DNA of 64,000 nucleotides from Flavobacterium sp. LC2016-23. GTDB lineage: Bacteria > Bacteroidota > Bacteroidia > Flavobacteriales > Flavobacteriaceae. Below are positions 24,654-33,772 of the stretch, in pieces (position 1 is the stretch's first letter; every line of letters begins with the position of its first letter). The position numbers and the translations under genes are program-made. A model generated the notes under the pieces. That model was not told where the DNA came from. It did not search any database and saw nothing but the letters and a program-made list of their open reading frames with translations. The DNA is taken from contig NZ_WKKE01000016.1 of NCBI RefSeq assembly GCF_009674775.1, positions 62,001 through 126,000 of the forward strand, read 5' to 3'.

Positions 24654-25379
24654 TTATAAGGTATTGAATAATTTTTTCAACCGGAGTGATATGACGCCCA
24701 GAATCGCTTCTTTGATAATAGCATTACTCATCTTCGAAACTCCTTTCGTACGGTCTGTAAAAATAATCGGAACCTCACTAATTTCAAATTTAGCGCAATA
24801 GGTCCTGTATTTCATTTCAATTTGAAAAGCGTAGCCTACAAATTTAATTTTATTGAGATTGATCTTCTCTAAAACTTCTCTTTTATAACAAACGAAACCT
24901 GCTGTGGCATCATGAATTTTCATTCCGGTAATGAATTTCACATAAACCGAAGCAAAGTACGACATCAAAACGCGGCTTAAGGGCCAGTTTACGACATTTA
25001 CACCTGTTACATAACGCGATCCGATTGCTAAATCGGCGCCTCCGAAATGGCAGGCGTCAAATAATTTTTCGAGATCATTCGGGTTATGGGAAAAATCGGC
25101 GTCCATCTCAAAAATGAAATCGTATTTTCGTTCTAAAGCCCATTTAAAACCATGAACGTAAGCCGTTCCCAAACCTGATTTTTTAGCCCTTACTTCTAAA
25201 AATAATCTTTCCGGAAATTCTTCCTGCAGCGCAATCACCTTATTAGCAGTGTGATCCGGAGAATTATCATCAATTATTAAAAGATGAAAAGGTTTATGTT
25301 GAGAAAGTACGGCTCTGACTATACTTTCTATGTTTTCTATTTCGTTATAAGTGGGAATTATGACAATACAATCATTCAT
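24654..25379 (-). CDS. Polyprenyl-phosphate glycosyltransferase, dolichol-phosphate-mannose-synthase type (GT2)
   Basis: About 241 residues from the Met at 25379, preferred because it starts MNDCIVIIPTYNE, the canonical GT2 opening; a Met at 25397 adds only six residues. Motifs are IPTYNEIENIE, LLIIDDNSPDHT, EMDADFSHNP (the DxD metal site) and IGSRYVTGV. No membrane helices follow, as in soluble DPM1-like enzymes. It would transfer a sugar from a nucleotide donor onto undecaprenyl phosphate for glycan or glycoprotein assembly. It is first in the run leading to dihydroorotase and the DUF4296 gene. Confidence 0.88.
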   Translation of the reverse strand: MNDCIVIIPTYNEIENIESIVRAVLSQHKPFHLLIIDDNSPDHTANKVIALQEEFPERLFLEVRAKKSGLGTAYVHGFKWALERKYDFIFEMDADFSHNPNDLEKLFDACHFGGADLAIGSRYVTGVNVVNWPLSRVLMSYFASVYVKFITGMKIHDATAGFVCYKREVLEKINLNKIKFVGYAFQIEMKYRTYCAKFEISEVPIIFTDRTKGVSKMSNAIIKEAILGVISLRLKKLFNTL

Positions 25380-25469
25380 TTTGCTGGGTAATTTCACCGC
25401 AAAAGTAAACTTTTTATGGCATTTGATTCATAATAAATTTATAATAAAAGTATTGATACAAAAAATTAC

Positions 25470-25477
25470 TAATTTTG
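25470..25477 (+). promoter_or_regulatory. -7 promoter element for the DUF4271 gene
   Basis: TAATTTTG matches TAnnTTTG. The ATG is only 7 bp beyond it, so transcripts may be leaderless or nearly so. Confidence 0.55.
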
Positions 25478-25484
25478 CAATGTT

Positions 25485-26153
25485 ATGATTGAACAACTTC
25501 ATCCCCGTATTTTCGAAAACAAAGATTGGGCGACACTTTTATTTGTGGTGGCCTTTGGTCTTGTTGCCATTACTAAATCAGCATACGAAGCCCGGTTTAG
25601 CGAATTCAGCAAGCTTATTTTTTCAGATAAGTATGCTAAAATCTATCGGGACACCAGCAACCTGAAAGGCAGTTTCATTGTCGGTTTGTTTTTTGTACAG
25701 ATTATTTCGTTTTCTTTTTTCATTCAGCTTACGATGCATATTTTTGGATATGCCTCAAAAACAGACTGGGTTTTATTCATTCAGATTGCTACATTTTTGC
25801 TTTATTTTATCCTTGCAAAATATTTAATCGAAAAAATTGTTGCCACTTCTTTCAATATTGAAGAATTTATAGACCTTCTTAACTTACAAAAAGCAACCTA
25901 CCGAACCTATATTGGCGTTTTAATTCTTCCTTTTAATGCCATTTTATTTTATTACGACAATATTCCGAAAAGTGTACCGCTAGCAATCATCGGTGTTTCA
26001 CTATGTATAAGTCTATTCTCATACTTTATTTCGATTAAAACGCATCAAAATATAATAATCAGTAAGTTATTTTATTTTATTTTATATCTTTGCGCTCTTG
26101 AAATAGCCCCTTATTATTTCATGTATTATTGGATTACAAAAGAGGCGGCTTAG
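25485..26153 (+). CDS. DUF4271-type integral membrane protein
   Basis: A 222-residue protein with about six hydrophobic helices (first near residues 17-32, others at ~63-85, 95-115, 145-162, 165-185 and 195-215). The opening KDWATLLFVVAFGLVAITKS and the following YEARFSEFSKLIFSDKY match DUF4271 of Bacteroidota as recalled. It is followed 14 bp later by the uroporphyrinogen-III synthase-like gene, a pairing that appears conserved in the phylum. Function is unknown. Confidence 0.8.
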   Translation: MIEQLHPRIFENKDWATLLFVVAFGLVAITKSAYEARFSEFSKLIFSDKYAKIYRDTSNLKGSFIVGLFFVQIISFSFFIQLTMHIFGYASKTDWVLFIQIATFLLYFILAKYLIEKIVATSFNIEEFIDLLNLQKATYRTYIGVLILPFNAILFYYDNIPKSVPLAIIGVSLCISLFSYFISIKTHQNIIISKLFYFILYLCALEIAPYYFMYYWITKEAA

Positions 26154-26167
26154 TAAAAGTTTATAAT

Positions 26168-26917
26168 ATGAAAGTGAAAACAATTTTGGTGTCACAGCCT
26201 GAACCTAAAGTGGAAAATTCTCCTTACTTTGAGCTCCAACAAAAACACAAAATAAAAATTGATTTCAGACCATTTATTCATGTGGAGGGGGTTAACGCAA
26301 AAGAGATTAGATTGCAGAAAATCGATCTAAATCATTATACTGCGATTATTTTGACAAGCAGAAATGCGGTAGATCATTTTTTCAGAGTAGCCGATGAAAT
26401 GCGCTATAAAGTACCTGAAGGATTGAAGTATTTTTGTCAATCGGAAGCCGTAGCATTTTACCTGCAGAAATATGTAGTGTACCGAAAGCGTAAAATTTAT
26501 GTAGGCGCAAAAGATTTCGCAGATTTATCTCCATTAATTAAAAAATACAAAGACGAAAAGTTCTTACTTCCGGCTTCTGATCAGTTAAATGCAGATGCCC
26601 CTATTACTTTAAACAATCTTAAAGTAGACTGGACTCAGGCCATTTTTTACAAAACTGTAATGAGTGACTTATCGGATCTGGCAGATGTTTATTATGATGT
26701 CTTAGCCTTTTTTAGTCCAACCGGTATAAAATCTTTGTTTAAAAATTTCCCGGATTTCAAACAAAACGATACCCGAATTGCCGTTTTTGGAAGCACAACC
26801 CAAAAAGAAGCTTTAGATTACGGATTGAGAATTGATATTCTTGCTCCGACTCCTGAAACTCCTTCCATGACCATGGCTTTGGAAAAATACATTAGTGAAG
26901 CTAATAAAGGAAAATAA
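26168..26917 (+). CDS. hemD: Uroporphyrinogen-III synthase family protein
   Basis: About 249 residues from the Met at 26168; an earlier in-frame Met would overlap the DUF4271 coding end. The fold signature of HemD is visible as ILVSQPEP, AIILTSRNAVDHFF, KFLLPASDQ and LAFFSPTGIKSLF with a terminal alpha/beta repeat. HemD cyclises hydroxymethylbilane in haem and sirohaem synthesis. In many Bacteroidota this copy lies away from other hem genes, as here, so a different role is possible. A hairpin terminator follows. Confidence 0.78.
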   Translation: MKVKTILVSQPEPKVENSPYFELQQKHKIKIDFRPFIHVEGVNAKEIRLQKIDLNHYTAIILTSRNAVDHFFRVADEMRYKVPEGLKYFCQSEAVAFYLQKYVVYRKRKIYVGAKDFADLSPLIKKYKDEKFLLPASDQLNADAPITLNNLKVDWTQAIFYKTVMSDLSDLADVYYDVLAFFSPTGIKSLFKNFPDFKQNDTRIAVFGSTTQKEALDYGLRIDILAPTPETPSMTMALEKYISEANKGK

Positions 26918-26942
26918 GCCTTTTAGAAAATAACAATATTTT

Positions 26943-26991
26943 AAATTCCAAATTCCAACTTTAATGTAGGGATTTGGAATTTTTATTTTAA
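26943..26991 (+). terminator. Hairpin terminator after hemD
   Basis: AAATTCCAAAT pairs with ATTTGGAATTT around an 18-nt loop, followed by TTTATTTT. The same AAATTCCAA motif is scattered through other gaps of the window. Confidence 0.65.
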
Positions 26992-27003
26992 AATCATTTA
27001 GAG

Positions 27004-27011
27004 TACTTTTG
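27004..27011 (+). promoter_or_regulatory. -7 promoter element for the Lrp-family gene
   Basis: TACTTTTG matches TAnnTTTG, 50 bp before the ATG. Confidence 0.5.
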
Positions 27012-27061
27012 ATTTCTATTCTAAACCAAATTACCAGAATTAGTTTCAAATATCAACTCTT

Positions 27062-27532
27062 ATGAAAATCAACTCCCTTCTCATTGAAATTGACGGTATC
27101 GATAAGGAAATCCTTCGTTATTTAATGGATGACGCCCGAAAACCCATTTTACAAATTGCCAACAAAATAGGCATTTCCGGAGCTGCAATTCATCAGCGTT
27201 TGAAGAAACTGGAACAATCAGGTGTTATTTCAGGTTCGAAATTTACCGTAAACCCAAAAGTTTTAGGATACAACACGATGGCTTTTATCGGCGTTTACCT
27301 GGATAAAGCTTCCCGAAACTCTGAAGCTGTAAAAGATCTGAAAAAAATTCCCGAAGTTTTAGAATGTCACTATACAACCGGAAACTGGTCCGTGCTGATA
27401 AAAATTATCTGTCGCGATAACGAACATTTAATGCAGCTTTTAAATACTAAAATACAAGCCATCGAAGGCGTTTCCAGAACAGAAACCTTCATCTCGCTGG
27501 ATCAGCAAATTGACAGGCAGATTCAGCTTTAG
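27062..27532 (+). CDS. Lrp/AsnC-family transcription regulator
   Basis: A 156-residue regulator. The N-terminal winged helix reads DGIDKEILRYLMDDARKP-like, then KIGISGAAIHQRLKKLEQSG. The C-terminal RAM/ACT-like ligand domain contains FIGVYLDKASRN, LECHYTTGNWSVLIKI and the closing GVSRTETFISLDQ. Such proteins sense amino acids and form octamers. It stands alone between the hemD terminator and a palindromic terminator, so its target is not evident from context. Confidence 0.92.
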   Translation: MKINSLLIEIDGIDKEILRYLMDDARKPILQIANKIGISGAAIHQRLKKLEQSGVISGSKFTVNPKVLGYNTMAFIGVYLDKASRNSEAVKDLKKIPEVLECHYTTGNWSVLIKIICRDNEHLMQLLNTKIQAIEGVSRTETFISLDQQIDRQIQL

Positions 27533-27585
27533 AATTAGAAAATGAGATAATTAGGAAATGAGATAATTTGATAATTCTAAAAATA

Positions 27586-27622
27586 ACAAACCCGACACGT
27601 TTTAAAAACATGTCGGGTTTAA
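27586..27622 (+). terminator. CCCGACA-type palindromic terminator
   Basis: AAACCCGACACGTTTT pairs with AAAACATGTCGGGTTT, one mismatched pair. It is a diverged relative of the palindromes at 54171-54212 and 54417-54450. Confidence 0.75.
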
Positions 27623-27647
27623 ATTATCTAATTGACACATTATCTAA

Positions 27648-28334
27648 TTAATTCCTCCTGCTTCCCGAATAAATCGAGATATAGTACAACAACGTGGCTA
27701 TAGATCCTATCGCCGCTACAACATAAGTCCTTGCAGCCCATTTTAAAGCATCTTTTGCTCCTGCCTGTTCTTCCTGTGTGAGCATATGTTTATTTTCTAA
27801 CCAAGCCAACGCTCTGTTGCTCGCATCGTACTCTACCGGTAAAGTAATAATGGTAAATAATGTTGTCGCTGCAAAAATCACGATTCCAACTAACAACAAT
27901 TGCGGAAAAGTTCTAATCATTAAGATTCCTGCAAGCAAAATCCATTGTACGTAATTTGATGCAACGCTTACAATTGGCACTAATTTAGAACGCATTGTCA
28001 GCCATTCGTACCCTATCGAGTGCTGTACGGCATGACCGCATTCGTGCGCGGCAACTGCAGCTGCAGCCGCATTGCGATGATTATACACCGCCTCGCTTAA
28101 ATTTACTGTTTTATCTGCCGGATTATAATGATCCGTTAGCTGTCCCGGAGTCGAAATCACACGAACGTCTGTAATTCCATTATCAGCGAGCATTTTTTCT
28201 GCAATTTCGGCACCGCTCATTCCGTTTCTCAATTGCAATTTAGAGTATAATTCGAATTTACTTTTTAGTTTTGAACTTACCATCCAGCTGAATAACATAA
28301 TGGCTCCGGCAAGAATTAAATATCCACTTCCCAT
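27648..28334 (-). CDS. Membrane zinc metallopeptidase (Zn_peptidase_2 type)
   Basis: About 228 residues from the Met at 28334; a longer frame from 28400 adds a Cys/Phe-rich stretch with no signal-peptide logic. A first membrane helix (residues 2-20) is followed by GMSGAEIAEKMLADNGI and the zinc site HECGH at residues 97-101 (AAHECGHAVQH). Three further helices follow (VSNYVQWILLAGILM, LLVGIVIFAATTLF and a C-terminal one). The family is widespread but its substrate is not established. Confidence 0.88.
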   Translation of the reverse strand: MGSGYLILAGAIMLFSWMVSSKLKSKFELYSKLQLRNGMSGAEIAEKMLADNGITDVRVISTPGQLTDHYNPADKTVNLSEAVYNHRNAAAAAVAAHECGHAVQHSIGYEWLTMRSKLVPIVSVASNYVQWILLAGILMIRTFPQLLLVGIVIFAATTLFTIITLPVEYDASNRALAWLENKHMLTQEEQAGAKDALKWAARTYVVAAIGSIATLLYYISIYSGSRRN

Positions 28335-28494
28335 ATCTTTATTTTTTTGATTGAATTTAAAGTTACAAAACAAACAGCAATTTCTGAACCAATTTAACAT
28401 AATGCCAAAATGACATTTCGAGTCTGATAAAATTTCAGACTAACAGATTGCCATTCAAAAGAAAAGCCTTGTAAACAAATACAAAGCTTTCCAT

Positions 28495-29085
28495 TTATAA
28501 TTCTAATTGTTCATTGACCAATTCCAACTTCTCAATAAGACTATCAATTTTTTCTTTCTGTTTTTGAATTTGTTTTGGACGCAGGTAAAACCAGTTAAAC
28601 CCTATCCACAACAAAGTGATTCCATACGTTAGCAACGCATACAAAACCGTCATTCTCGAAGCGTACTCGTACATATACAAACAAATCCCGGTCATAAGTA
28701 AAACAAAATACCAGCTCAAAATTGTAGACTGTATAAATTGCTGCCTTTTTCTAATCAAAATGAGCTGCTGCAAATATTCGTAATTGTCGCGGGTGGCATC
28801 GCTGTCTTTATAAATCCCCAATAATCTGTTATAAACACCCACATAAATTACCATAGCCAAAATTCCCAGAATGATTCCGATTTTAGTGGAAATAAATTCC
28901 GGCTGATAGTAATACCATACAAAAATCATAAAGGCGCTTGTTCCAGCAAGCAAAATATTAGTTTTCCAAATGGAACGTACACCTGCTCTTTTAAACTGTT
29001 TTACTCTTTCCTGTAAATCCACAATATCAGGCTGACTTATGATTTGCTTTTTCCATAAATCCTTAAAGTCAATATTATTATCCAT
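28495..29085 (-). CDS. Four-helix membrane protein encoded with an ECF sigma factor, possible anti-sigma factor
   Basis: A 196-residue protein. An N-terminal ~40-residue cytoplasmic segment (FKDLWKKQIISQPDIVDLQE) precedes four membrane helices (about residues 42-62, 67-85, 118-140 and 142-165). A charged C-terminal coiled coil ends with SLIEKLELVNEQLEL. Its start overlaps the end of the ECF sigma gene by 8 bp, so the two are translationally coupled, the usual arrangement for sigma/anti-sigma pairs. No zinc-binding anti-sigma motif is visible, so the role is inferred from position. Confidence 0.72.
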   Translation of the reverse strand: MDNNIDFKDLWKKQIISQPDIVDLQERVKQFKRAGVRSIWKTNILLAGTSAFMIFVWYYYQPEFISTKIGIILGILAMVIYVGVYNRLLGIYKDSDATRDNYEYLQQLILIRKRQQFIQSTILSWYFVLLMTGICLYMYEYASRMTVLYALLTYGITLLWIGFNWFYLRPKQIQKQKEKIDSLIEKLELVNEQLEL

Positions 29086-29545
29086 TTTCTTTAAATTTTT
29101 GAGTCAGTTTTTCTTTTATTCGATGAATTTTAACTCTGATATTCGCTTCCGAAAGGCCGACAATTTTGGCAATTTCTGCCTGTTTTACCTCTTCCAGTTC
29201 CAGCGAAATAATGATACGTTCCATTTCCGGAAGTCCGGCAATACATTGATACAGAAACTGAATCTGCGGCTCTACTGAATAGTTTTGCTCTTCTGTAATA
29301 TGGGACGGAAGTTCTGATTTTGGAAAACGCTTTTCTTTTTCGATCTGTCTCAGGCAATTATTGGATGCTATTCTGAATATCCACGTTCCAATACTTGATT
29401 CGTTCCTGAACGTATCCAGTTTTTGCCACACGATAATAAAAGTTTCCTGAGCCAGGTCCTGGGCAACATCACGATCATTGACAAAACCCATACAAAGTCT
29501 GAATATCCGCTCCCAATAGGTTTTGTAGATATTTTCAAACTCCAT
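29078..29545 (-). CDS. ECF-type RNA polymerase sigma factor
   Basis: A 155-residue sigma-70 family factor. Region 2 shows FENIYKTYWERIFRLCMGF and then DVAQDLAQETFIIVWQ. Region 4 shows LPEMERIIISLELEEVKQAE, then IAKIVGLSEANIRVKIHRIK. No C-terminal extension is present. It overlaps the preceding hydrolase gene by one base and the following membrane protein gene by 8 bp, making a tight three-gene operon. The target promoters are unknown. Confidence 0.92.
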   Translation of the reverse strand: MEFENIYKTYWERIFRLCMGFVNDRDVAQDLAQETFIIVWQKLDTFRNESSIGTWIFRIASNNCLRQIEKEKRFPKSELPSHITEEQNYSVEPQIQFLYQCIAGLPEMERIIISLELEEVKQAEIAKIVGLSEANIRVKIHRIKEKLTQKFKENG

Positions 29546-30396
29546 TATTTAACTTTTATAAAGTTATTCAGATGTTTAAAATAAAAGTCTTTGTCGTCAT
29601 ACATAATAAAATGTAATCCTTTGGTCGCGTATTGAAGGTTGGCCGGCTTTAATTTTTTATACTGATCTTCGATGGCAGGTTTAAGATTAACAAAATAAGA
29701 TTCCAGCAAGACTAATGTCGGACATTTTACAGTCGCAATTTTATCCCTTAAATCGGTATTGGAAAAATCACAATACATTTCGCCAAACGTTTTTCGGTCT
29801 GATTTGGTGCTCCAGCCTAACAATAATTCGTGCTTTGTGGCATCTGCTGTCAGCTTGGGAAGGTATTTTTTTTGATTGTCATAAAACTCCTGATCGGTCA
29901 GGCTCATCATTGCAGCAACCATAGGCGTGCAGTCATTATTTTCTTTTGCTTTAAAAGAAGCATCCATCAACGCAGCCAGACAAGGAACCGCATCTACCAC
30001 AACAATTCGATCTGCCAAATCCGGATAATCAGCAGCAATGGCCATGGCCAGTCCGCCGCCCATGCTATGCCCGATTATAATTGGTTTCACGATTTTATGG
30101 TCATTAATATAAGAGACAATTGCCTCTTCCCAATTTTTAAAAGAAGCATTGGCTTGCGGTGGTACTCCGGCAAAACCAGCCATTGTTAAGGTGTAACAGG
30201 TAAAACTTTTTTCGAAATTGGCTTTTGTATCATTCCAGACTTCTCCTGACGATGCAAAACCAGGAATGAACAAAATAGATTGTTTTCCTTTTCCTGATTT
30301 AATAACCTCAAACGGATATGATTTTGTTTGCGCAAAAACATTGAAACACAGGGCTGAAAACAATAATGCGACCACTAAGAAGATTTGCTTTTTCAT
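29545..30396 (-). CDS. Exported alpha/beta hydrolase
   Basis: A 283-residue protein with a signal peptide (ends NVFAQ near residue 22), so periplasmic or secreted. The alpha/beta hydrolase core shows ILFIPGFASSGEVW (oxyanion region), the nucleophile elbow GHSMGGGLAM, and a late GLHFIMYDD that supplies the His. Likely an esterase or amidase; the substrate is unknown. It is the first gene of an operon with an ECF sigma factor and a membrane protein, which is unusual for a hydrolase and may link it to signalling. Confidence 0.85.
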   Translation of the reverse strand: MKKQIFLVVALLFSALCFNVFAQTKSYPFEVIKSGKGKQSILFIPGFASSGEVWNDTKANFEKSFTCYTLTMAGFAGVPPQANASFKNWEEAIVSYINDHKIVKPIIIGHSMGGGLAMAIAADYPDLADRIVVVDAVPCLAALMDASFKAKENNDCTPMVAAMMSLTDQEFYDNQKKYLPKLTADATKHELLLGWSTKSDRKTFGEMYCDFSNTDLRDKIATVKCPTLVLLESYFVNLKPAIEDQYKKLKPANLQYATKGLHFIMYDDKDFYFKHLNNFIKVK

Positions 30397-30604
30397 TTTT
30401 GATAATTTTAAATTGTTACTGAATCAAATTCGCCTTTTGGATACCGGAAGAATTAAAATGTTACAAACTTCAACTCTTTTTTTTCAATTAAGTGCGTAAA
30501 TATATAGTGCGTCTTTCAAATACGATGAGTTCCTGCCTACAATTAAACATAGATTTAACAAATAGTCCATAAGGCCGGAGCATTCGCAGTGTAAAAATTT
30601 TAAA

Positions 30605-30650
30605 CAAAAAAAAATCCAAATCCCAACAAGAATTGGAATCTGGATCTTTT
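30605..30650 (-). terminator. Terminator of leuS
   Basis: On the minus strand AAAGATCCAGATTCCAA pairs with TTGGGATTTGGATTTT with mismatches and runs into a T-run, 19 bp beyond the leuS stop. Confidence 0.65.
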
Positions 30651-30668
30651 TATTTGAAAATTATTCGG

Positions 30669-33560
30669 TTATCCTACTAAATTGATAATTTTCCCGGGAA
30701 CGATAATCACTTTATTCGGTGTTTTTCCATCTAACTGACGTAAAGTCCTTTCGTCTTTCATAATAATTTCTTCGATTTGAGCCGCGGTTAAATCCAAAGG
30801 CAATTCAATGGTGAAACGCATTTTTCCGTTGAAAGAAACCGGATATTCCTTGCTGCTTTCTACCAGATGTTTTGCTTCGAAAACAGGGAATGCAACAGTA
30901 GAAATACTGGTGTTATGTCCTAACAAACTCCATAATTCCTCTGCAATATGCGGTGCATAAGAAGAAATCACAATAGCCAGAGGTTCTAAAATGGCACGGG
31001 AATGACAGTTTTGAGCTGACAATTCATTCACACAGATCATAAACTGGCTTACAGAAGTATTAAAAGAGAAATTCTCAATATCTTCCGCCACTTTTTTGAT
31101 GGTTTTGTGTAATGATTTTAAGTTGTCTTTTGTAGGCTCTTCGTTGTTTACGATTAAACCGTTATTCTCATCCACATACAAACGCCACAATTTTTTCAGG
31201 AACCCAAAAACTCCGGAGATTCCGGCGGTATTCCAGGGTTTTGCCTGTTCTAATGGACCTAAAAACATTTCGTACAAACGCAGGGTATCGGCTCCGTATT
31301 CGTTACAAATATCATCCGGAGTTACTACGTTGTATTTTGATTTGGACATTTTTTCGACTTCACGTCCAACTATATATTTTACGTTATCATCAGTAATAAA
31401 TTCTGCATCGGCGTAATCTTCTCTCCAGGCTTTGAATTTTTCAATATCAAGTTCATCAGAAGAATTCACCATTGATACATCAGCATGAATGGGTTGTACT
31501 TTATGATCCCCGATTTTATTCTTAGAAATAAAACTATTCGTTCCTTCAATTCTGTACACAAACGCGCTAGTCCCCAAAATCATTCCCTGATTGATCAGTT
31601 TTTTAAAGGGTTCTTCGGTTGGGGCAAAACCTTTGTCTTTTAAGAATTTATTCCAGAAACGGGAATACAATAAGTGTCCGGTGGCGTGTTCGCTTCCGCC
31701 GATATATAAATCGACACTTTCCCAATAGGCTAACGCTTCTTTACTTGCAAATTCGTTTTCGTTATGCGCATCCATATAACGCATCCAGTACCAGGAACTT
31801 CCTGCCCAGCCCGGCATGGTGTTCAGTTCCAGAGGAAAAATTATTACATGATCTACAAGATCGGTATTGACCACTTTGTTTTGTTTGGTATCCCATGCCC
31901 AGACTGCTGCATTTCCCAAAGGAGGCAAACCGTCTTCGGTTGGCAAATATTTTTCTACTTCCGGCAAAATAATTGGCAAATGTTGCGTATCAATCATTTT
32001 TGGAATACCATTTATATAATAAACCGGGAAAGGTTCTCCCCAGTAACGCTGACGTGAAAATACCGCATCGCGCAAACGGTAATTGGTTTTTCCGGTTCCT
32101 TGTCCGATTTTCTCTAATTCCTGAATAACGGTTTGAGTTGCCGTTTTATAGTTTAATCCGTTTAAGAAATCAGAATTGGCAATCTCCACATTCTCTTTAG
32201 AACCATAAGCTGCTTCAGAAATATCAACATTGGCAAAGATATTTTTGATTTCCGGCATTCCGTTTTGACCCTTAAAGAAATTAGCAAAAGCATAATCTCT
32301 TTCGTCTCCGCAAGGAACCGCCATAACAGCACCTGTCCCGTAACCTGCCAAAACATAATCCCCAATCCAGACCGGAATTGGTTCTTTGGTAAAAGGATGT
32401 TCGGCATACGCTCCGGTAAATACCCCTGAAATTGTTTTTACATCGGCCATACGTTCCCGCTCTGAACGTTTTGCTGTTTTTTCGATATACGCTTCTACAG
32501 CTGCTTTTTGTTCCGGAGTTGTAATTTTAGCGACCAAATCGTGTTCCGGCGCCAAAGTCATAAAAGTAACGCCAAAAATTGTATCGGGACGGGTTGTGAA
32601 TACCTCTATGAACTGCCCTTCAACTTCGCTCAGGGTGGCATTCGAAGAAATAACATTAAACTTTACTAATGCGCCTACCGATTTCCCAATCCAGTTTCTT
32701 TGTGATTCTTTAATAGATTCACTCCAGTCAATATCATTAAGGCCTTGCAGCAAACGTTCTGCATAAGCAGAAATACGCATGCTCCATTGTGTCATTTTTT
32801 TACGAATCACAGGGTAACCGCCACGTTCCGAAACACCGTTTACGATTTCATCATTTGCCAAAACAGTTCCTAAACCGGGACACCAGTTTACTTCTGTTTC
32901 TGCCAGATATGTCATTCTGTATTGCAACAGGATTTTTTCCTTTTGCTCATCCGAATAGGAATTCCATTCTTCTGCTGTAAAAACCGCAACATTATCATCA
33001 CAGACTGCTTCAACCAAAATATTTCCTTCCTCGACAAAAACATCAACTAAAGTTTCAATATTAAAAGCTTTTCCTTGTTTCTTGCAGTACCAGGAATTAA
33101 ACAACTGGATAAAAATCCATTGTGTATGTTTGTAATAATCAGGATTTGAAGTACGTACTTCACGGCTCCAGTCAAATGAAAATCCGATTTTATCCAATTG
33201 TTTTCGGTAGCCGGCAATTTCTTTTCCTTCTTTATCAGTTCCTCCGTCAATATTTACACGAGTAGTATCTTCAGGACGCTGTCCCGTTTGAATCGCATAT
33301 TGTTCTGCCGGCAATCCGAAACTGTCGTAACCCATTGGATGCAAAACATTGAAACCCTGATGTCTTTTGAAACGGGAATACACATCTGAAGCAATGTATC
33401 CCAGCGGATGCCCAACATGTAATCCCGCACCTGACGGATACGGGAACATGTCCAGTACGTAGTGTTTTGGTTTTTCAGAATTGTTTTCGGCTGCAAAAGT
33501 TTGATGATCTGCCCAATATTTTTGCCATTTGGCTTCTATTTCGTTTGGATTGTATTTCAT
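30669..33560 (-). CDS. leuS: Leucyl-tRNA synthetase with an in-frame repeat-derived insertion
   Basis: About 963 residues from the Met at 33560 (MKYNPNEIEAKWQKYW), the normal LeuRS start; the frame extends further upstream without conserved residues. The HIGH motif lies in PYPSGAGLHVGHPLGY and KMSKS in EKMSKSKYNVV. The CP1 editing domain begins VFTTRPDTIFG. Just before it, residues ~308-316 (NATLSEVEGQ) are encoded by a copy of the CTTCGCTCAGGGTG intergenic repeat. The insertion keeps frame, so the enzyme should work. It charges tRNA-Leu and is essential. Confidence 0.96.
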   Translation of the reverse strand: MKYNPNEIEAKWQKYWADHQTFAAENNSEKPKHYVLDMFPYPSGAGLHVGHPLGYIASDVYSRFKRHQGFNVLHPMGYDSFGLPAEQYAIQTGQRPEDTTRVNIDGGTDKEGKEIAGYRKQLDKIGFSFDWSREVRTSNPDYYKHTQWIFIQLFNSWYCKKQGKAFNIETLVDVFVEEGNILVEAVCDDNVAVFTAEEWNSYSDEQKEKILLQYRMTYLAETEVNWCPGLGTVLANDEIVNGVSERGGYPVIRKKMTQWSMRISAYAERLLQGLNDIDWSESIKESQRNWIGKSVGALVKFNVISSNATLSEVEGQFIEVFTTRPDTIFGVTFMTLAPEHDLVAKITTPEQKAAVEAYIEKTAKRSERERMADVKTISGVFTGAYAEHPFTKEPIPVWIGDYVLAGYGTGAVMAVPCGDERDYAFANFFKGQNGMPEIKNIFANVDISEAAYGSKENVEIANSDFLNGLNYKTATQTVIQELEKIGQGTGKTNYRLRDAVFSRQRYWGEPFPVYYINGIPKMIDTQHLPIILPEVEKYLPTEDGLPPLGNAAVWAWDTKQNKVVNTDLVDHVIIFPLELNTMPGWAGSSWYWMRYMDAHNENEFASKEALAYWESVDLYIGGSEHATGHLLYSRFWNKFLKDKGFAPTEEPFKKLINQGMILGTSAFVYRIEGTNSFISKNKIGDHKVQPIHADVSMVNSSDELDIEKFKAWREDYADAEFITDDNVKYIVGREVEKMSKSKYNVVTPDDICNEYGADTLRLYEMFLGPLEQAKPWNTAGISGVFGFLKKLWRLYVDENNGLIVNNEEPTKDNLKSLHKTIKKVAEDIENFSFNTSVSQFMICVNELSAQNCHSRAILEPLAIVISSYAPHIAEELWSLLGHNTSISTVAFPVFEAKHLVESSKEYPVSFNGKMRFTIELPLDLTAAQIEEIIMKDERTLRQLDGKTPNKVIIVPGKIINLVG
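32616..32646 (-). repeat. Intergenic-type CTTCGCTCAGGGTG repeat inside leuS
   Basis: The plus-strand bases CCCTTCAACTTCGCTCAGGG followed by TGGCATTCGAAG match the palindromic repeat found in gaps at 35259, 45125-45247 and 54246-54399. Here it is read in frame as TLSEVEG. Confidence 0.75.
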
Positions 33561-33627
33561 TTTTTTAAAGGTACAAAGTTGCAAAGTGACAAAGGTTCTA
33601 AGGTTTATCACTTTAGTGAATTCAGCG

Positions 33628-33635
33628 CAAATTTA
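33628..33635 (-). promoter_or_regulatory. -7 promoter element for leuS
   Basis: TAAATTTG on the minus strand matches TAnnTTTG and lies 67 bp upstream of the chosen start. Confidence 0.5.
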
Positions 33636-33772
33636 CATTTATTACAGATTGTACCAAAGCTATTTCGTTGGCAAACAAATAAAATAATGAAATACCTGTT
33701 CAAATTAACTAAAAACAACCGTATTGACTCGAAAGTATTGAAATTCATAAAGTGAAATAGGTGTTTGTGTTT

